A DNA stretch of 64,000 bases from Anaerolineae bacterium (GTDB lineage: Bacteria; Chloroflexota; Anaerolineae; Aggregatilineales; Phototrophicaceae). A model generated the notes under the pieces. It was given only the letters and a program-made list of their open reading frames with translations. It was not told where the DNA came from and did not search any database. Shown one piece after another: positions 9,422 through 17,823 of the stretch. The position numbers and the translations under genes were made by a program. The first letter of the stretch is position 1, and every line of letters begins with the position of its first letter. Where the stretch lies: assembly GCA_022820665.1 (NCBI GenBank), contig JAJEFB010000021.1, positions 36,984 through 100,983 on the forward strand, given 5' to 3'.

Positions 9422-10188
9422 CTCAACACGGTATAACGATTGAGCGTTCCGCTCGCCCCGTCGGCGCGAAAATCGGCTTTGGCTGACAGGCCTGTTGCCG
9501 CGACGAGTTCGTCATGTTCGGCGTCATCAACGTAATGACAATAACGCAGGACACGCTCACCGCGGCGCCAATCCAACAGATAGTCATTCTTTTCTACAGG
9601 AAAGTCGCTATCCCAGGGCAGGATCCGAGCGCGGAAGCGTTCTTCTTCATAAAAGCGCCAAGCCGCGAAAATCAAATGGCCGCCGGGCTTAAGCAACTCC
9701 GCGCAGCGAAGGAGCAGTTCGCGGCGTTGTCGAAAACCCGGTACATGATGCAGGACGCCGAAGAGGACGACTAGCTGGGCTTGCAAATCCGGCAGTTCAT
9801 CTTCAACCAGGTCATGTTCGATCAATCGTATCTTTACCCGCTCGAGCCTGGAGAGCCTGGCGCGCGCCAACCTGAGCAAACCTTGACTGCTGTCGATGCC
9901 CGTGTAATCAAAAGAGGTCGGCTGGCGCTCCGAAAGAAACAGGGCGAAGCGACCGTTGCCGCAGCCAATGTCTATCACAGATTGGATCGGCGAGTCGATT
10001 ATGGAAAGCGCCTGGAGCCAGCCGAGCCAGGCTCGCTTGCGCGTCGCGTCGAATTCCTTCGCCACCCTGGCATAGAATGCCTGATTGATCTGGTTCAAGC
10101 GGGTACGCGTAGCCTGGTCCACGTCGGATTGCCCCTTAATCGAGGTAAGATCGGGCCATGCCAGCCCATCAATATCATAACATCTCAA
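9403..10188 (-). CDS. Class I SAM-dependent methyltransferase (Trm9-like)
   Basis: A 261-residue Rossmann-fold methyltransferase. Motif I is VIDIGCGNGRF (about 73-83), motif II YTGIDSSQGLL, then LVVLFGVLHHVPG and GGHLIFAAWRF for the later strands. The N-terminal stretch LNQINQAFYARVAKEFDATR resembles tRNA-wobble-modifying Trm9/ALKBH8-type methyltransferases, but substrate specificity cannot be assigned from this alone. The frame opens with a TTG at 10188 preceded by GAGGAAAA; no ATG is available in frame near the start. It is transcribed alone, convergent with the secreted protein gene on its left. Confidence 0.82.
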   Translation of the reverse strand: MRCYDIDGLAWPDLTSIKGQSDVDQATRTRLNQINQAFYARVAKEFDATRKRAWLGWLQALSIIDSPIQSVIDIGCGNGRFALFLSERQPTSFDYTGIDSSQGLLRLARARLSRLERVKIRLIEHDLVEDELPDLQAQLVVLFGVLHHVPGFRQRRELLLRCAELLKPGGHLIFAAWRFYEEERFRARILPWDSDFPVEKNDYLLDWRRGERVLRYCHYVDDAEHDELVAATGLSAKADFRADGASGTLNRYTVLSRRKEG

Positions 10189-10239
10189 AAGATTTTTCCT
10201 CTGTTTCTCATTCCTTCGCTATTTGGCAGCGATCAATAG

Positions 10240-10268
10240 AACCGCAAACAGGTCTATTGCGGTTTTTT
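10240..10268 (+). terminator. Rho-independent terminator-like hairpin
   Basis: AACCGCAA (10240-10247) and TTGCGGTT (10257-10264) form a perfect 8-bp stem with a 9-base loop, and the stem runs straight into a T-run ending at 10268. The T-run is on the plus strand. No plus-strand gene ends just upstream, so it either stops antisense read-through or acts as an attenuator in the leader of the gene at 10463. Confidence 0.65.
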
Positions 10269-10462
10269 GCGGACTTCAACAGAAGATATGTTATAGTGTG
10301 TATATGCCGTAGAAGTGTTGCCCTGTCAGTTGTTGATGCGATTTATTTCACTGTTGGGGACACACTGTACGGACGATGAGGTACGGATCGCCAACAGTCT
10401 TGACAAGACGGACGGTGATGTCGCCAAGTCAAACGATATCACTGGAACGAAAAGAGGACAGG

Positions 10463-11494
10463 ATGGCAAACGAGAATACGTTCCGCACCAGTTACAACGA
10501 AGGGATAAGCAAATTCCGCTCGGTACGCAACAAGGCGTTCTGGCAAGAGATGTTGCACCATTTTACCGGCAAACATAACGAATTGCTGAACTTTGACGAG
10601 ATTCGCAGCCGCTTGCATCTGCACGAGGAACATTACCAAGGCGTTCACGATGTGCCGCTGAATCAAATCGCAGGCAGCGTCGGGCGCTACAAGGACTTTA
10701 CGGCATCATTTCTGCCGAAGAAAGCCGAGATGCAAGAGCGCTGGAGCCGGATCTACGCCTTGGCGAATAGCTTGGAGGGCCCGCCGCCAATCGAGCTTTA
10801 CAAGGTCGGCCAAGTCTATTTCGTCCGCGACGGCAATCACCGCGTGTCTGTGGCGCACCAATTGGGCAGCAAGACGATACAGGCGCATGTGATCGAGTTG
10901 CCCACAACTGTGCCGCTGCGGCCGAGAATGAGCGATCGGGAAATCGAGGCTGCGGAAGCCTATGCCAACTTCCTGGAAGAAACGGGCTTGTCGCGCGCGG
11001 TGCCGGGTCACGAGTCGATTGAACTTACCGTGGCGGCGCGTTACCACGAGCTGATGGGCTATATCTTCCTGCACGAACGCGTCCAGGAAAAAGTCGAGGG
11101 CCATCCTTTGACGACGGAAGAAGTGACTGCCGATTGGTATCACCATGTCTATGAGCCGGCTATTCATTTGATTCGCAAATACCACGTGCTCGAGCTAGCC
11201 AAGGGCAAGCATACAGCGCGTACCGAGGGCGATCTTTTCTTGTGGTTGATGAACAATCTGCTCGACCTGCGTCATCAATATGGCGATCGGGCGCCAGTGC
11301 AGTCATTCAGCGGCGCGCTCAAGACCTACCTCGAAGAGGAACACGTACACGTGCCCGAGGCGCTGAAAAGCGAAGACGATCAGTCGGTACTGCTGACCCG
11401 AAAACAGGTACGGAATACGCGGCCCCCAGCAGCCGGCAACAAAGCCGAGCCAGAGGATCCAGATCCATCAGAGACTTGTTCGCAGATAACCTGA
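10463..11494 (+). CDS. ParB-like nuclease-fold protein with DUF4032-like C-terminal half
   Basis: About 343 residues. The first half carries a ParB/sulfiredoxin-like core, IELYKVGQVYFVRDGNHRVS (about 100-120), whose DGNHR string corresponds to the nucleotide-handling loop of that fold. The second half (about 200-300; PLTTEEVTADWYHHVYEPA, then RTEGDLFLWLMNN) resembles DUF4032. The ATG at 10463 follows a clean GAGG ribosome site, so upstream in-frame ATGs at 10376 and 10418 are rejected. Whether it binds DNA, NTP or a protein partner is unknown; a regulatory role is a guess. It is monocistronic and convergent with the response regulator gene. Confidence 0.7.
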   Translation: MANENTFRTSYNEGISKFRSVRNKAFWQEMLHHFTGKHNELLNFDEIRSRLHLHEEHYQGVHDVPLNQIAGSVGRYKDFTASFLPKKAEMQERWSRIYALANSLEGPPPIELYKVGQVYFVRDGNHRVSVAHQLGSKTIQAHVIELPTTVPLRPRMSDREIEAAEAYANFLEETGLSRAVPGHESIELTVAARYHELMGYIFLHERVQEKVEGHPLTTEEVTADWYHHVYEPAIHLIRKYHVLELAKGKHTARTEGDLFLWLMNNLLDLRHQYGDRAPVQSFSGALKTYLEEEHVHVPEALKSEDDQSVLLTRKQVRNTRPPAAGNKAEPEDPDPSETCSQIT

Positions 11495-11527
11495 TCCAAA
11501 GGCGCGCCCGATCTCGCTCCAGCCTGT

Positions 11528-12346
11528 CTAATCACAGTCGATCCCAATTGCATCCAGCGCGGTTAAGCGCATGAAGGCGACTTCCTGCTGGCTCATGTCC
11601 GCGGGATAGTCGCAATCGTCGTCAGCGGATTCGAGGATTCGATAAGCCTTCTTGATATAGTCGCGAACTGTGATCTCGCTGATGCCCATCTCGTGCGCGA
11701 TCAGGCGGGGACGCATGCCTTCGATCGCATAGAGTATGATCGCCTCGCGCAGGCGCGGCGTTAATCCCGGGTAGTTTCGCGGTCCGGGCAGCAGCTTTGT
11801 ATCGCCTAAGCGCGCGTGGCTAAGCTTTTTGCAGGCGCCGACCAAGCCGCGGCTGATGAAGAAGCAGCGCTTATTGACAATCGCCGAAAAATAGAGCGCC
11901 CAACCGATATGCAGCCTGAGATCATCCTTTAGGAAAAAAGCGCGCGCGCCGCCATTGATCGCTTCATGAATCGCGTTCAAGTCAACTATCTGCGCCAGAC
12001 ATATCACCATCAGACCGGGAATCGACTGGCGCAGGTCGCTTATGGCGGAGAACAAACCGCCAACTCCATCTATATAATTGGCATCGAGAATCGCCACATG
12101 AGGATATTCAAACGCGCGCCATTCGTTTAGCTTGGCAGAAAGTTCGGCCAGCGAATCCGTCTTCAAGATAACACGCGTCCGACGATCCCAGGCAAGATAA
12201 GCGTTTATGGCATTCAAGGCATAGCGGTCGCTGTCGATGATCGCTACGCGCAGATCGACTTCGCCGATTCCGCAGTTTCGAACCATGGCATTGGCCGCTC
12301 TTCGGGACCCTCCTTTCCGCTCCCTCGCCTGCGCCCGGTGGCTCAT
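11528..12346 (-). CDS. NarL/LuxR-type response regulator
   Basis: A 272-residue protein with a receiver-like domain (about 32-145) and a LuxR-type helix-turn-helix (about 195-240; LTPRLREAIILYAIEGMRP, then ISEITVRDYIKKAYRIL). The receiver keeps the acidic pair (D38, D40), a phospho-acceptor candidate D88 in ILDANY and the conserved K140 in FFLKDD, but the usual Thr/Ser switch position is Leu/Ala (VICLAQ), so signalling may be atypical. A roughly 30-residue basic N-terminal extension precedes the domain. No histidine kinase is adjacent. It starts 6 bases after the stop of the methyltransferase/MTHFR gene, with GAGGAG upstream of ATG 12346, so the two form an operon. Confidence 0.85.
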   Translation of the reverse strand: MSHRAQARERKGGSRRAANAMVRNCGIGEVDLRVAIIDSDRYALNAINAYLAWDRRTRVILKTDSLAELSAKLNEWRAFEYPHVAILDANYIDGVGGLFSAISDLRQSIPGLMVICLAQIVDLNAIHEAINGGARAFFLKDDLRLHIGWALYFSAIVNKRCFFISRGLVGACKKLSHARLGDTKLLPGPRNYPGLTPRLREAIILYAIEGMRPRLIAHEMGISEITVRDYIKKAYRILESADDDCDYPADMSQQEVAFMRLTALDAIGIDCD

Positions 12347-12352
12347 CGTCAG

Positions 12353-14230
12353 CTATCTCCTCTCGTTTCCTTTGATATAAGCGACGACTTCCGCCGCGCG
12401 ATCGTAGTCACTGTGAGAAGGAATAATGTAAGCGCCTTGCACCATGCCGGCCATTTGATCAAGCAACTCTTGAGCGATCTCTACACCCGCCCTCGGCGCG
12501 TCGTCTCCAGCCCCCGAAACGCGCCTCATGATATCGTCGGGGATGTTGATACCGGGAACTTCGTTATTCAAAAAACGAGCCTGACGAGAGCTGTGCAAGG
12601 GCATGACCGCCATCAGCACAGGCAGTTCGAAGGGCCGGCCCTCCAGTTCCAAAAAACGTTCATGGAAGCGCTGAATCCGCCCCGGCTCAAAGATAGCTTG
12701 TCCCAGCGCGAAATCGGCGCCGGCTTCCAGCTTTTTCTTGAGGATTCTTATCTCGCGGTCGAGATCGTCCGCCCCCATATTCAGCGCGCAGCCCACGGTG
12801 AAATTACTGGGTTTGCCGATGCTGTGCCCAGCCATATCCACACCTTGATTCATGCCCCCTTTGATAACATCAATCAAACGGGAGGGCGCCACATCATAGA
12901 CATCGCTGGCATCGGGAAAATCGCCGATCCGGGTGGGGTCGCCCATGACAACGAATAAATTGCGTAAACCCAGGGCGTGCGAGGCCAGCAAATCGCCTTG
13001 TACGCGCAGCATATTGCGTCCACGCGTGGGGAAGTGCAAGACGGTTTCGATACCGATCTGCGTTTGCAGCAGATGCGCCACCGCCCAGGCGCTCATTTTC
13101 ATACGGGCGGCGGGCGTATCGGCCACGTTAATCAAGTCGGCGCCCGCCGAGCGCAATCGCCGCGCCGCCCGCAACAAAGCCTCGGTGTGATAGCTGCGGG
13201 GCGGAGCCATTTCGACGGTTACTGTAAACAAGCCATCGGTCAAGCGATCGGACAATTCAGTCGGATGATCGGGATCCATCACCTCGTGATGGACATAGAC
13301 ATCACTCACGTGCAGGTCCACGACATGACTGGAAGGATCATCGAGCGCGGCGCGCATGGCCGCGATGTGTTCGGGCCGCGTGCCGCAGCAACCGCCGATG
13401 ATCAAGGCGCCGAATTCGACCAGCGCCGCGGCGCAATCGCCGAAGTATTCCGCGCTCGCCGGATAGAGGATTCTGCCGCCTGTCACCTCGGGGAAACCAG
13501 CATTTGGCATGGCGGAAAAGCGCGCTTCGGGTATGGCGTAAGACATCTGCTGCAGCACTTCGGCGATGCCGGCTGGACCGCTGCCACAGTTGACGCCAAT
13601 GACGTCGACGCCCGCCTTGTACAAATCATTTGCCACCCGCGCTGGCGGGAAACCGGCGTAACTGAGGTTCTCGTGATAAAAGGTGCTCTGCGCGATCACG
13701 GGCAAGTTCGGAGCTATGTCGCGCAATACCTTGACCGCCAATATCAGTTCGCGATGTTCGTTGAAGGTCTCAAAGACGATGACATCGACGCCCGCCATGA
13801 CCAATGCGGTCAGTTGTTCAGTATAGGCTTCAATCGCTTCTTGCTGCGACAGCCGACCATAGGGAGAAACGCCGACGCCCAAAGGACCGACCGAACCGCC
13901 GATATAGAGATCGCTCCTGCCGCTTTCCGCAATCGCCAAACGCGCCAACTCGACTCCACGCCGGTTGTAGCGTTCGACAAAGGGCGCGCGGCCGGAATTG
14001 CCCAGTTTGAAAACATTCGCGCCAAAAGTATTGGTTTCGATCAGATCAGCGCCGGCTTCGATATAAGCTTTGTGGACAGAAAGCACTACTTCGGGAGCTT
14101 CGATATTCATCGCATCGAAGCAAGCATCGGCGCGGGCTTCAGATTCTTGATGCAACATCGTGCCCATCGCGCCGTCCGCCAGCAGGGGCTGGGAGATTTC
14201 CAGGCGATCACGAAACGGCAGTTTGCTCAT
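12353..14230 (-). CDS. Bifunctional homocysteine S-methyltransferase / methylenetetrahydrofolate reductase
   Basis: A 625-residue fusion. Residues about 5-300 are the homocysteine methyltransferase barrel with the three zinc Cys (C215 in GVNCGSG, C281 and C282 in GGCCGTRPEH). Residues about 325-625 are MTHFR, with TVEMAPPRS at the start, FVVMGDPTRIGDFPDA and ALGQAIFEPGRIQRF. The protein would reduce methylene-THF to methyl-THF and pass the methyl to homocysteine, making methionine without cobalamin, as in Bacillus YitJ-like fusions. A nine-codon upstream frame (14227-14256) ends in a TGA that overlaps this ATG. The response regulator downstream is cotranscribed. Confidence 0.93.
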   Translation of the reverse strand: MSKLPFRDRLEISQPLLADGAMGTMLHQESEARADACFDAMNIEAPEVVLSVHKAYIEAGADLIETNTFGANVFKLGNSGRAPFVERYNRRGVELARLAIAESGRSDLYIGGSVGPLGVGVSPYGRLSQQEAIEAYTEQLTALVMAGVDVIVFETFNEHRELILAVKVLRDIAPNLPVIAQSTFYHENLSYAGFPPARVANDLYKAGVDVIGVNCGSGPAGIAEVLQQMSYAIPEARFSAMPNAGFPEVTGGRILYPASAEYFGDCAAALVEFGALIIGGCCGTRPEHIAAMRAALDDPSSHVVDLHVSDVYVHHEVMDPDHPTELSDRLTDGLFTVTVEMAPPRSYHTEALLRAARRLRSAGADLINVADTPAARMKMSAWAVAHLLQTQIGIETVLHFPTRGRNMLRVQGDLLASHALGLRNLFVVMGDPTRIGDFPDASDVYDVAPSRLIDVIKGGMNQGVDMAGHSIGKPSNFTVGCALNMGADDLDREIRILKKKLEAGADFALGQAIFEPGRIQRFHERFLELEGRPFELPVLMAVMPLHSSRQARFLNNEVPGINIPDDIMRRVSGAGDDAPRAGVEIAQELLDQMAGMVQGAYIIPSHSDYDRAAEVVAYIKGNERR

Positions 14231-14256
14231 GGCGTGTCTCTAGGCATAGTATTCAT
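14227..14256 (-). CDS. Possible nine-codon leader peptide
   Basis: Seven bases after a TACACT -10 candidate (14264-14269) the minus strand reads MNTMPRDTP then TGA, and that TGA overlaps the ATG of the homocysteine methyltransferase gene as ATGA. Translation of this mini-frame from an almost leaderless transcript could couple to the main gene, which has no clear ribosome site of its own. Only position and overlap support it; the peptide has no Met/Cys run typical of an amino-acid attenuator. Confidence 0.3.
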   Translation of the reverse strand: MNTMPRDTP

Positions 14257-14386
14257 GGCAGATAGTGTAGCGCAAAAGCGAGAGCCATTCTATTCACAGC
14301 GGACTTTGCGATGAAGCCGGCGGGATTGACAGGCGTCAAATCGCTGTTCTAACATTGCTGTTGGGGGGAGTTACGGCGCACCGCTT

Positions 14387-15130
14387 ATGACGCGGCGATT
14401 AAAGCAATTGCTCAAAAGACAGTTTCGAGTCATCCGCGATCAGTTGCTGGCTTTGCTGGGGCTGTGCCGGCGACAGCTTCGCCGGGGTCCCTTGCTGATT
14501 AAGCGAAATCAAGTCTTCTACATTCCGCTTTGGCTGCCCCTCGCGCTAGCGCTGGTGCTGGCGACCTTGCCGGTTTGGGACGATGTCGCTCATCTTGCCA
14601 AACGCGGCATAACCATTCTGCGGCGGGGCGACCAGGAGCAGATAGCCGCATTCTTCGCGCCCTCGGTACAGCATTGGTCGGGCAAAATCAATGAATGGGC
14701 GTATCAATACGGCGTGGATCGCGACCTGTTGGCAACGGTTATGCAAATCGAATCTTGCGGGCACCCCACTGTCGTCAGCGGCGCTGGCGCGCGCGGCTTG
14801 TTCCAGGTCATGCCTTTTCATTTTTCCGCCGACGAAGACATGCTGGATCCCGATACCAATGCGCGGCGCGGCGCGACTTACCTGAATTATTGTTTTGGCG
14901 CCTCGGACAGCGTGATTGGACTGGCATTAGCCTGTTACAATGGCGGACCCGGTACTATCAGCCAGCCGCGCGAGCGTTGGTCGCGGGAGACGCAAAACTA
15001 TTATCGCTGGGGTGTTGGCATTTATAGCGACGCCACCGCCGGAAGCGCCCGCAGCGAGACTCTCGATTTGTGGCTTGAAGCGGGAGGAAGTCGCCTGTGC
15101 CAGAGCGCGCGCAGGGAGCTAGCCAGGTAG
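14387..15130 (+). CDS. Membrane-anchored lytic transglycosylase (SLT domain)
   Basis: A 247-residue protein. A basic N-terminus and a single membrane segment (about 45-62) anchor it, and residues about 95-220 form the Slt70-like domain. The catalytic Glu is near 122 in VMQIESCG, followed by GARGLFQVMPFHF and the conserved ACYNGGPGTI. It would cleave peptidoglycan between MurNAc and GlcNAc at the outer face of the membrane. It diverges from the methionine operon and converges with lexA. No strong ribosome site is seen at ATG 14387; a GGGGGAG lies too far upstream. Confidence 0.88.
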   Translation: MTRRLKQLLKRQFRVIRDQLLALLGLCRRQLRRGPLLIKRNQVFYIPLWLPLALALVLATLPVWDDVAHLAKRGITILRRGDQEQIAAFFAPSVQHWSGKINEWAYQYGVDRDLLATVMQIESCGHPTVVSGAGARGLFQVMPFHFSADEDMLDPDTNARRGATYLNYCFGASDSVIGLALACYNGGPGTISQPRERWSRETQNYYRWGVGIYSDATAGSARSETLDLWLEAGGSRLCQSARRELAR

Positions 15131-15154
15131 TCCTTGTTTTGCGGCGTATAGCGG

Positions 15155-15835
15155 CTAGCCGTAGCTGCGCATGACAGACAATACTTTTCCCTTGATTTGG
15201 CAATTCGCCGGGTGAACGAAAATCGGATCATAAGCCGCGTTGGCCGGTTGCAGCCGTATGGAATCAGCTTCGCGGAAAAAGTGCTTGAGCGTTGTTTCGC
15301 ATTCCTCGGGCAGCCAAGCCGCAACCATTTCGCCATTGTCGGCGGTGCTCTGCTGACGCAGGATAACGATATCGCCATCCTGGATCATCGAGTCAATCAT
15401 CGAGTCGCCGCGAACGGTCAAGGCGAATACTTCGTTCTCGTCGAAACCCTGCAGAAATTCCTGCGGGACAGCGACGTAGTCATCTTCGTCAATATGATGC
15501 GCGATATCTTCCGGCAGGGAAATCGGCTCGCCCGCGGCAATCCGCCCAATCAGCGGGATGCGCGGAGAGTCACTGTTTGTCGCAAGTCTGGGCGGAGGCG
15601 CGACGCCGGGAATATCGCGTATGATGCGCAGCCCGCGCGACACTTTGCCCGATCGCTGCAAGTACCCCGCGTCAACCAGTTTGTTGAGGTTGTAATTGAC
15701 CACCGAAGTCGAGGCGATATCACATTTTTCTCCGATTTCACGGATCGTCGGCGGGAAGCCGCGTTTCCCCGTGTATTCGGCCATAAACCGAAGCATGTTT
15801 TGCTGCCGCTGCGACAGCTTCTTGAATTCCTTCAT
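15155..15835 (-). CDS. lexA: LexA repressor
   Basis: A 226-residue SOS repressor. The N-terminal winged helix (about 1-70; RGFPPTIREIGEKCDIASTS) is followed by the latent peptidase: cleavage pair A101-G102 in IAAGEP, catalytic S145 in RGDSMID and K184 in TTLKHF. All elements for RecA-stimulated self-cleavage are intact. The promoter 91 bases upstream has a perfect Gram-positive-type SOS box between its -35 and -10, so the gene is autoregulated. GGGGGATGA precedes ATG 15835. Confidence 0.96.
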   Translation of the reverse strand: MKEFKKLSQRQQNMLRFMAEYTGKRGFPPTIREIGEKCDIASTSVVNYNLNKLVDAGYLQRSGKVSRGLRIIRDIPGVAPPPRLATNSDSPRIPLIGRIAAGEPISLPEDIAHHIDEDDYVAVPQEFLQGFDENEVFALTVRGDSMIDSMIQDGDIVILRQQSTADNGEMVAAWLPEECETTLKHFFREADSIRLQPANAAYDPIFVHPANCQIKGKVLSVMRSYG

Positions 15836-15917
15836 GGGTCATCCCCCGCGTCTCACTTACCCAACTGATCGCTACCTTAAGTTACTCTTACAGCATTCTT
15901 TTTTCCAGCTATCTCAT

Positions 15918-15947
15918 AGTATACACGAACATATGTTTGTATGTCAA
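15918..15947 (-). promoter_or_regulatory. lexA promoter
   Basis: On the minus strand TTGACA (15942-15947) and TATACT (15918-15923) are separated by 18 bases, a near-consensus vegetative promoter. The SOS operator sits inside the spacer, where bound LexA would block polymerase. Confidence 0.88.
15926..15939. promoter_or_regulatory. SOS box (LexA operator)
   Basis: CGAACATATGTTTG matches the Bacillus/actinobacterial LexA consensus CGAACRNRYGTTYG at every position. It lies between the -35 and -10 of lexA. I did not find a second clear copy upstream of dprA or pcrA in this window. Confidence 0.9.
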
Positions 15948-16245
15948 ATGTTCTATTCGCAAATTTCATTAGAATCAAGTTAGTGTTAAAGACACGTCGA
16001 CCGTCGTACCATGCCCATCATCGGCGGGCGACCAGATTGCTCGCCCCTGTTTACATTGCGAGCGGCGGACCCCCACCCCCCAGCCTAGCGCCCCCTTCGG
16101 TCCCCCGCCTCACGGGGGATGCTTCCCATAAAGAGGTAGGGGGAGCTAAGCGCCGCGGGACGCAAGGTATTTTGCGTGGGCGGCTGCTGTGCAGCGCGTG
16201 GGTCTACATGCCTCATTTATGTCGAAACCCCCAGGGGCTTGTCGA
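15948..16245. other. GC-rich intergenic region between dprA and lexA
   Basis: Apart from the lexA promoter just left of it, this stretch holds runs of C (about 16070-16105), a hairpin CCCCCG/CGGGGG at 16102-16118 with a 5-base loop, and a G-run near 16138. The hairpin has no T-run, so it is at best a weak dprA terminator. No gene is seen. Confidence 0.5.
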
Positions 16246-17121
16246 TCAACTGAGCAAGTAGCCGAGCGCTCGATCCAGGTCGCTGGGCAGAACAGCGGCG
16301 CCGTCGCGCATCAATTGCCGGTTGCCGCTCGCAGGCAAACGAAAGGTGAATACCCTGCGGCCTTGCTCGCGGGCAAAACGCGCGCTGTGCATGGCGCCGC
16401 CGTCAGCGTCGGACTCGACGACGATCAGAGCCTCGCCCAGCGCGCTGATGATGCGATTGCGCGATACCAGGCGTTGCGCGTTGGGCGCCAGGCGCGGATG
16501 CACCTCGCTTACCAGGGCGCCCGACTTGAGAATCCGACCGGCGATCAACCTGTTCTGCGGCGGATAGACGTTGAGGATGCCGCTGCCGAGAACGGCGATA
16601 GTTGTTCCACCGGCTTCCAGGGCGCTGGCGTGCGCCGCGGCATCAATGCCCAGCGCCAAGCCGCTAACAATCGCGACGCCAGCCCGCGCCAGTTTCATCG
16701 ACAGTTGGAGCGTCAGAATCTTCGCCACTTGCGACGGGTAGCGCGTGCCAACGATTGACAAGCATTTCTTCCAGGCTCCCGGCTGGAGACAACCGCGCAG
16801 GAAAATCGTCGGCGGATGATCATCCGCATCCTTGAGACGCTCGGGATACAGCGCGTCTGCCGCGGTCAGCGTCCGGACGCCACAGCTCTCCCATTGCGCT
16901 TGCTCATCCGCCAGCCTGAGGAGGTCTGCGTTTCTTATTTCGCGGGCGGTCTTGGCGCCGATACCGGGCACCTTTCGCAGTTCAGCCGTCTCCGCGCTGA
17001 AGACGGCGTTCAGGTCGGAGTCAAAATGCGCGAGCAGATTGCGCAGGGTCTTGGCGCCAATGTTTGGCAAAAGGCTGAGCGCTAGCCATTGTGTCCCTGG
17101 CGATACTTCAGTCCGCTTCAT
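16246..17121 (-). CDS. dprA: DNA-processing protein DprA (Smf family)
   Basis: A 291-residue protein, the length of a short DprA lacking the C-terminal winged-helix domain. A helix-hairpin-helix-like start (about 15-65; RKVPGIGAKTAREI) is followed by the Rossmann-like DprA core with VGTRYPS, IVSGLALGIDAAAH, AVLGSGILNVYPP, and RLVSRNRIIS. DprA binds incoming single-stranded DNA and loads RecA during transformation. Its start overlaps the end of the upstream regulator gene by 14 bases, so the two are one transcript; no other competence gene is in view. Confidence 0.93.
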   Translation of the reverse strand: MKRTEVSPGTQWLALSLLPNIGAKTLRNLLAHFDSDLNAVFSAETAELRKVPGIGAKTAREIRNADLLRLADEQAQWESCGVRTLTAADALYPERLKDADDHPPTIFLRGCLQPGAWKKCLSIVGTRYPSQVAKILTLQLSMKLARAGVAIVSGLALGIDAAAHASALEAGGTTIAVLGSGILNVYPPQNRLIAGRILKSGALVSEVHPRLAPNAQRLVSRNRIISALGEALIVVESDADGGAMHSARFAREQGRRVFTFRLPASGNRQLMRDGAAVLPSDLDRALGYLLS

Positions 17122-17731
17122 AATATTCGACGATGGAGAGCAGCATAGCGTGCATGAAGGTATTGACCTGGCGCAAGAGTATCGACCATTCCGAGGAATT
17201 GCTCGGTTGCGAAACTTCCGACCAGGTCAAGATCGAGTTTAGGACAAAATCTCCAAAATAAAAGAAGCCGCGAAGGGCTTGCGGCAAACTCAGCCCGTCT
17301 TCGGTCAGTTGCGTAGCGTAGTCTTTCCCCAGTTTGATAGCCACGGACAAGCCGCTGTCCGGCGCGCCCGCCGCTACATAGTCGCGTATGGATTCCAAGA
17401 CGCGCCTGCCCTGCTCGCGCAAGTGCTGCTTGCTATCATCGCTCATGGCGATATACCAGGGCGCTTGCTCCAACTGGGGGCTGCCCACTTGCATCCGCGT
17501 TTGACCCAGGGCGTTTTGAATGATGACCTGCAGTTCCACAGGCTGAATATCGCCCTGCGATTGGGCGTGGTGATGCAGATCGTTCACATTGAAGCGCCGG
17601 TGTTTACCGGCTGTGCGCCGAAAGGGCAACTTGCCGCTCTCCGCCCAGTTGCGGACCGTCGCCGGGTGCACACCGAGAATCTCGGCAGCGCGCCGCAGGC
17701 TGACCCATTCGCTAGAGTCGTTTCTGTTCAT
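17108..17731 (-). CDS. MerR/BldC-type helix-turn-helix regulator with helical C-terminal domain
   Basis: A 207-residue protein starting at ATG 17731. Residues about 8-50 (SLRRAAEILGVHPATVRNWA, then GKLPFRRTAGKHRRF) form a BldC/excisionase-like DNA-binding domain. The C-terminal 100 residues are all-helical (RRVLESIRDYVAAGAPDSG ... LRGFFYFGDFVLNSIL) and recall the RsbRD-like N-terminal domain found in some chloroflexal regulators; this match is tentative. A longer in-frame opening exists, but a promoter with -10 at 17770-17775 lies upstream of ATG 17731, which fixes the start. It overlaps dprA by 14 bases and may control it. Confidence 0.82.
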   Translation of the reverse strand: MNRNDSSEWVSLRRAAEILGVHPATVRNWAESGKLPFRRTAGKHRRFNVNDLHHHAQSQGDIQPVELQVIIQNALGQTRMQVGSPQLEQAPWYIAMSDDSKQHLREQGRRVLESIRDYVAAGAPDSGLSVAIKLGKDYATQLTEDGLSLPQALRGFFYFGDFVLNSILTWSEVSQPSNSSEWSILLRQVNTFMHAMLLSIVEYYEAD

Positions 17732-17769
17732 AACTAACAAATAATTCAATAGATGCTTAAAGTTCGCTA

Positions 17770-17797
17770 AGTATACACCAGACACTAATATAGTCAA
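17770..17797 (-). promoter_or_regulatory. Promoter of the regulator-dprA operon
   Basis: Minus-strand TTGACT (17792-17797), 16-base spacer and TATACT (17770-17775). It sits about 39 bases before ATG 17731. Confidence 0.72.
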
Positions 17798-17823
17798 TCT
17801 ACACAGGCTCCAGCGCGCCGTCG

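Noticed and set aside
12977..14314. 445-codon plus-strand open frame
   Set aside because: It is antisense to the homocysteine methyltransferase/MTHFR gene, has a biased, low-information composition and no ribosome site.
14231..14386. SAM or cobalamin riboswitch before the methionine gene
   Set aside because: The distance from -10 to the start is too short for any riboswitch and no conserved core sequence is present.
16102..16118. CCCCCG/CGGGGG hairpin as dprA terminator
   Set aside because: Stem is good, but there is no T-run on the minus strand and it lies about 130 bases past the dprA stop; kept only as a note in the region entry.
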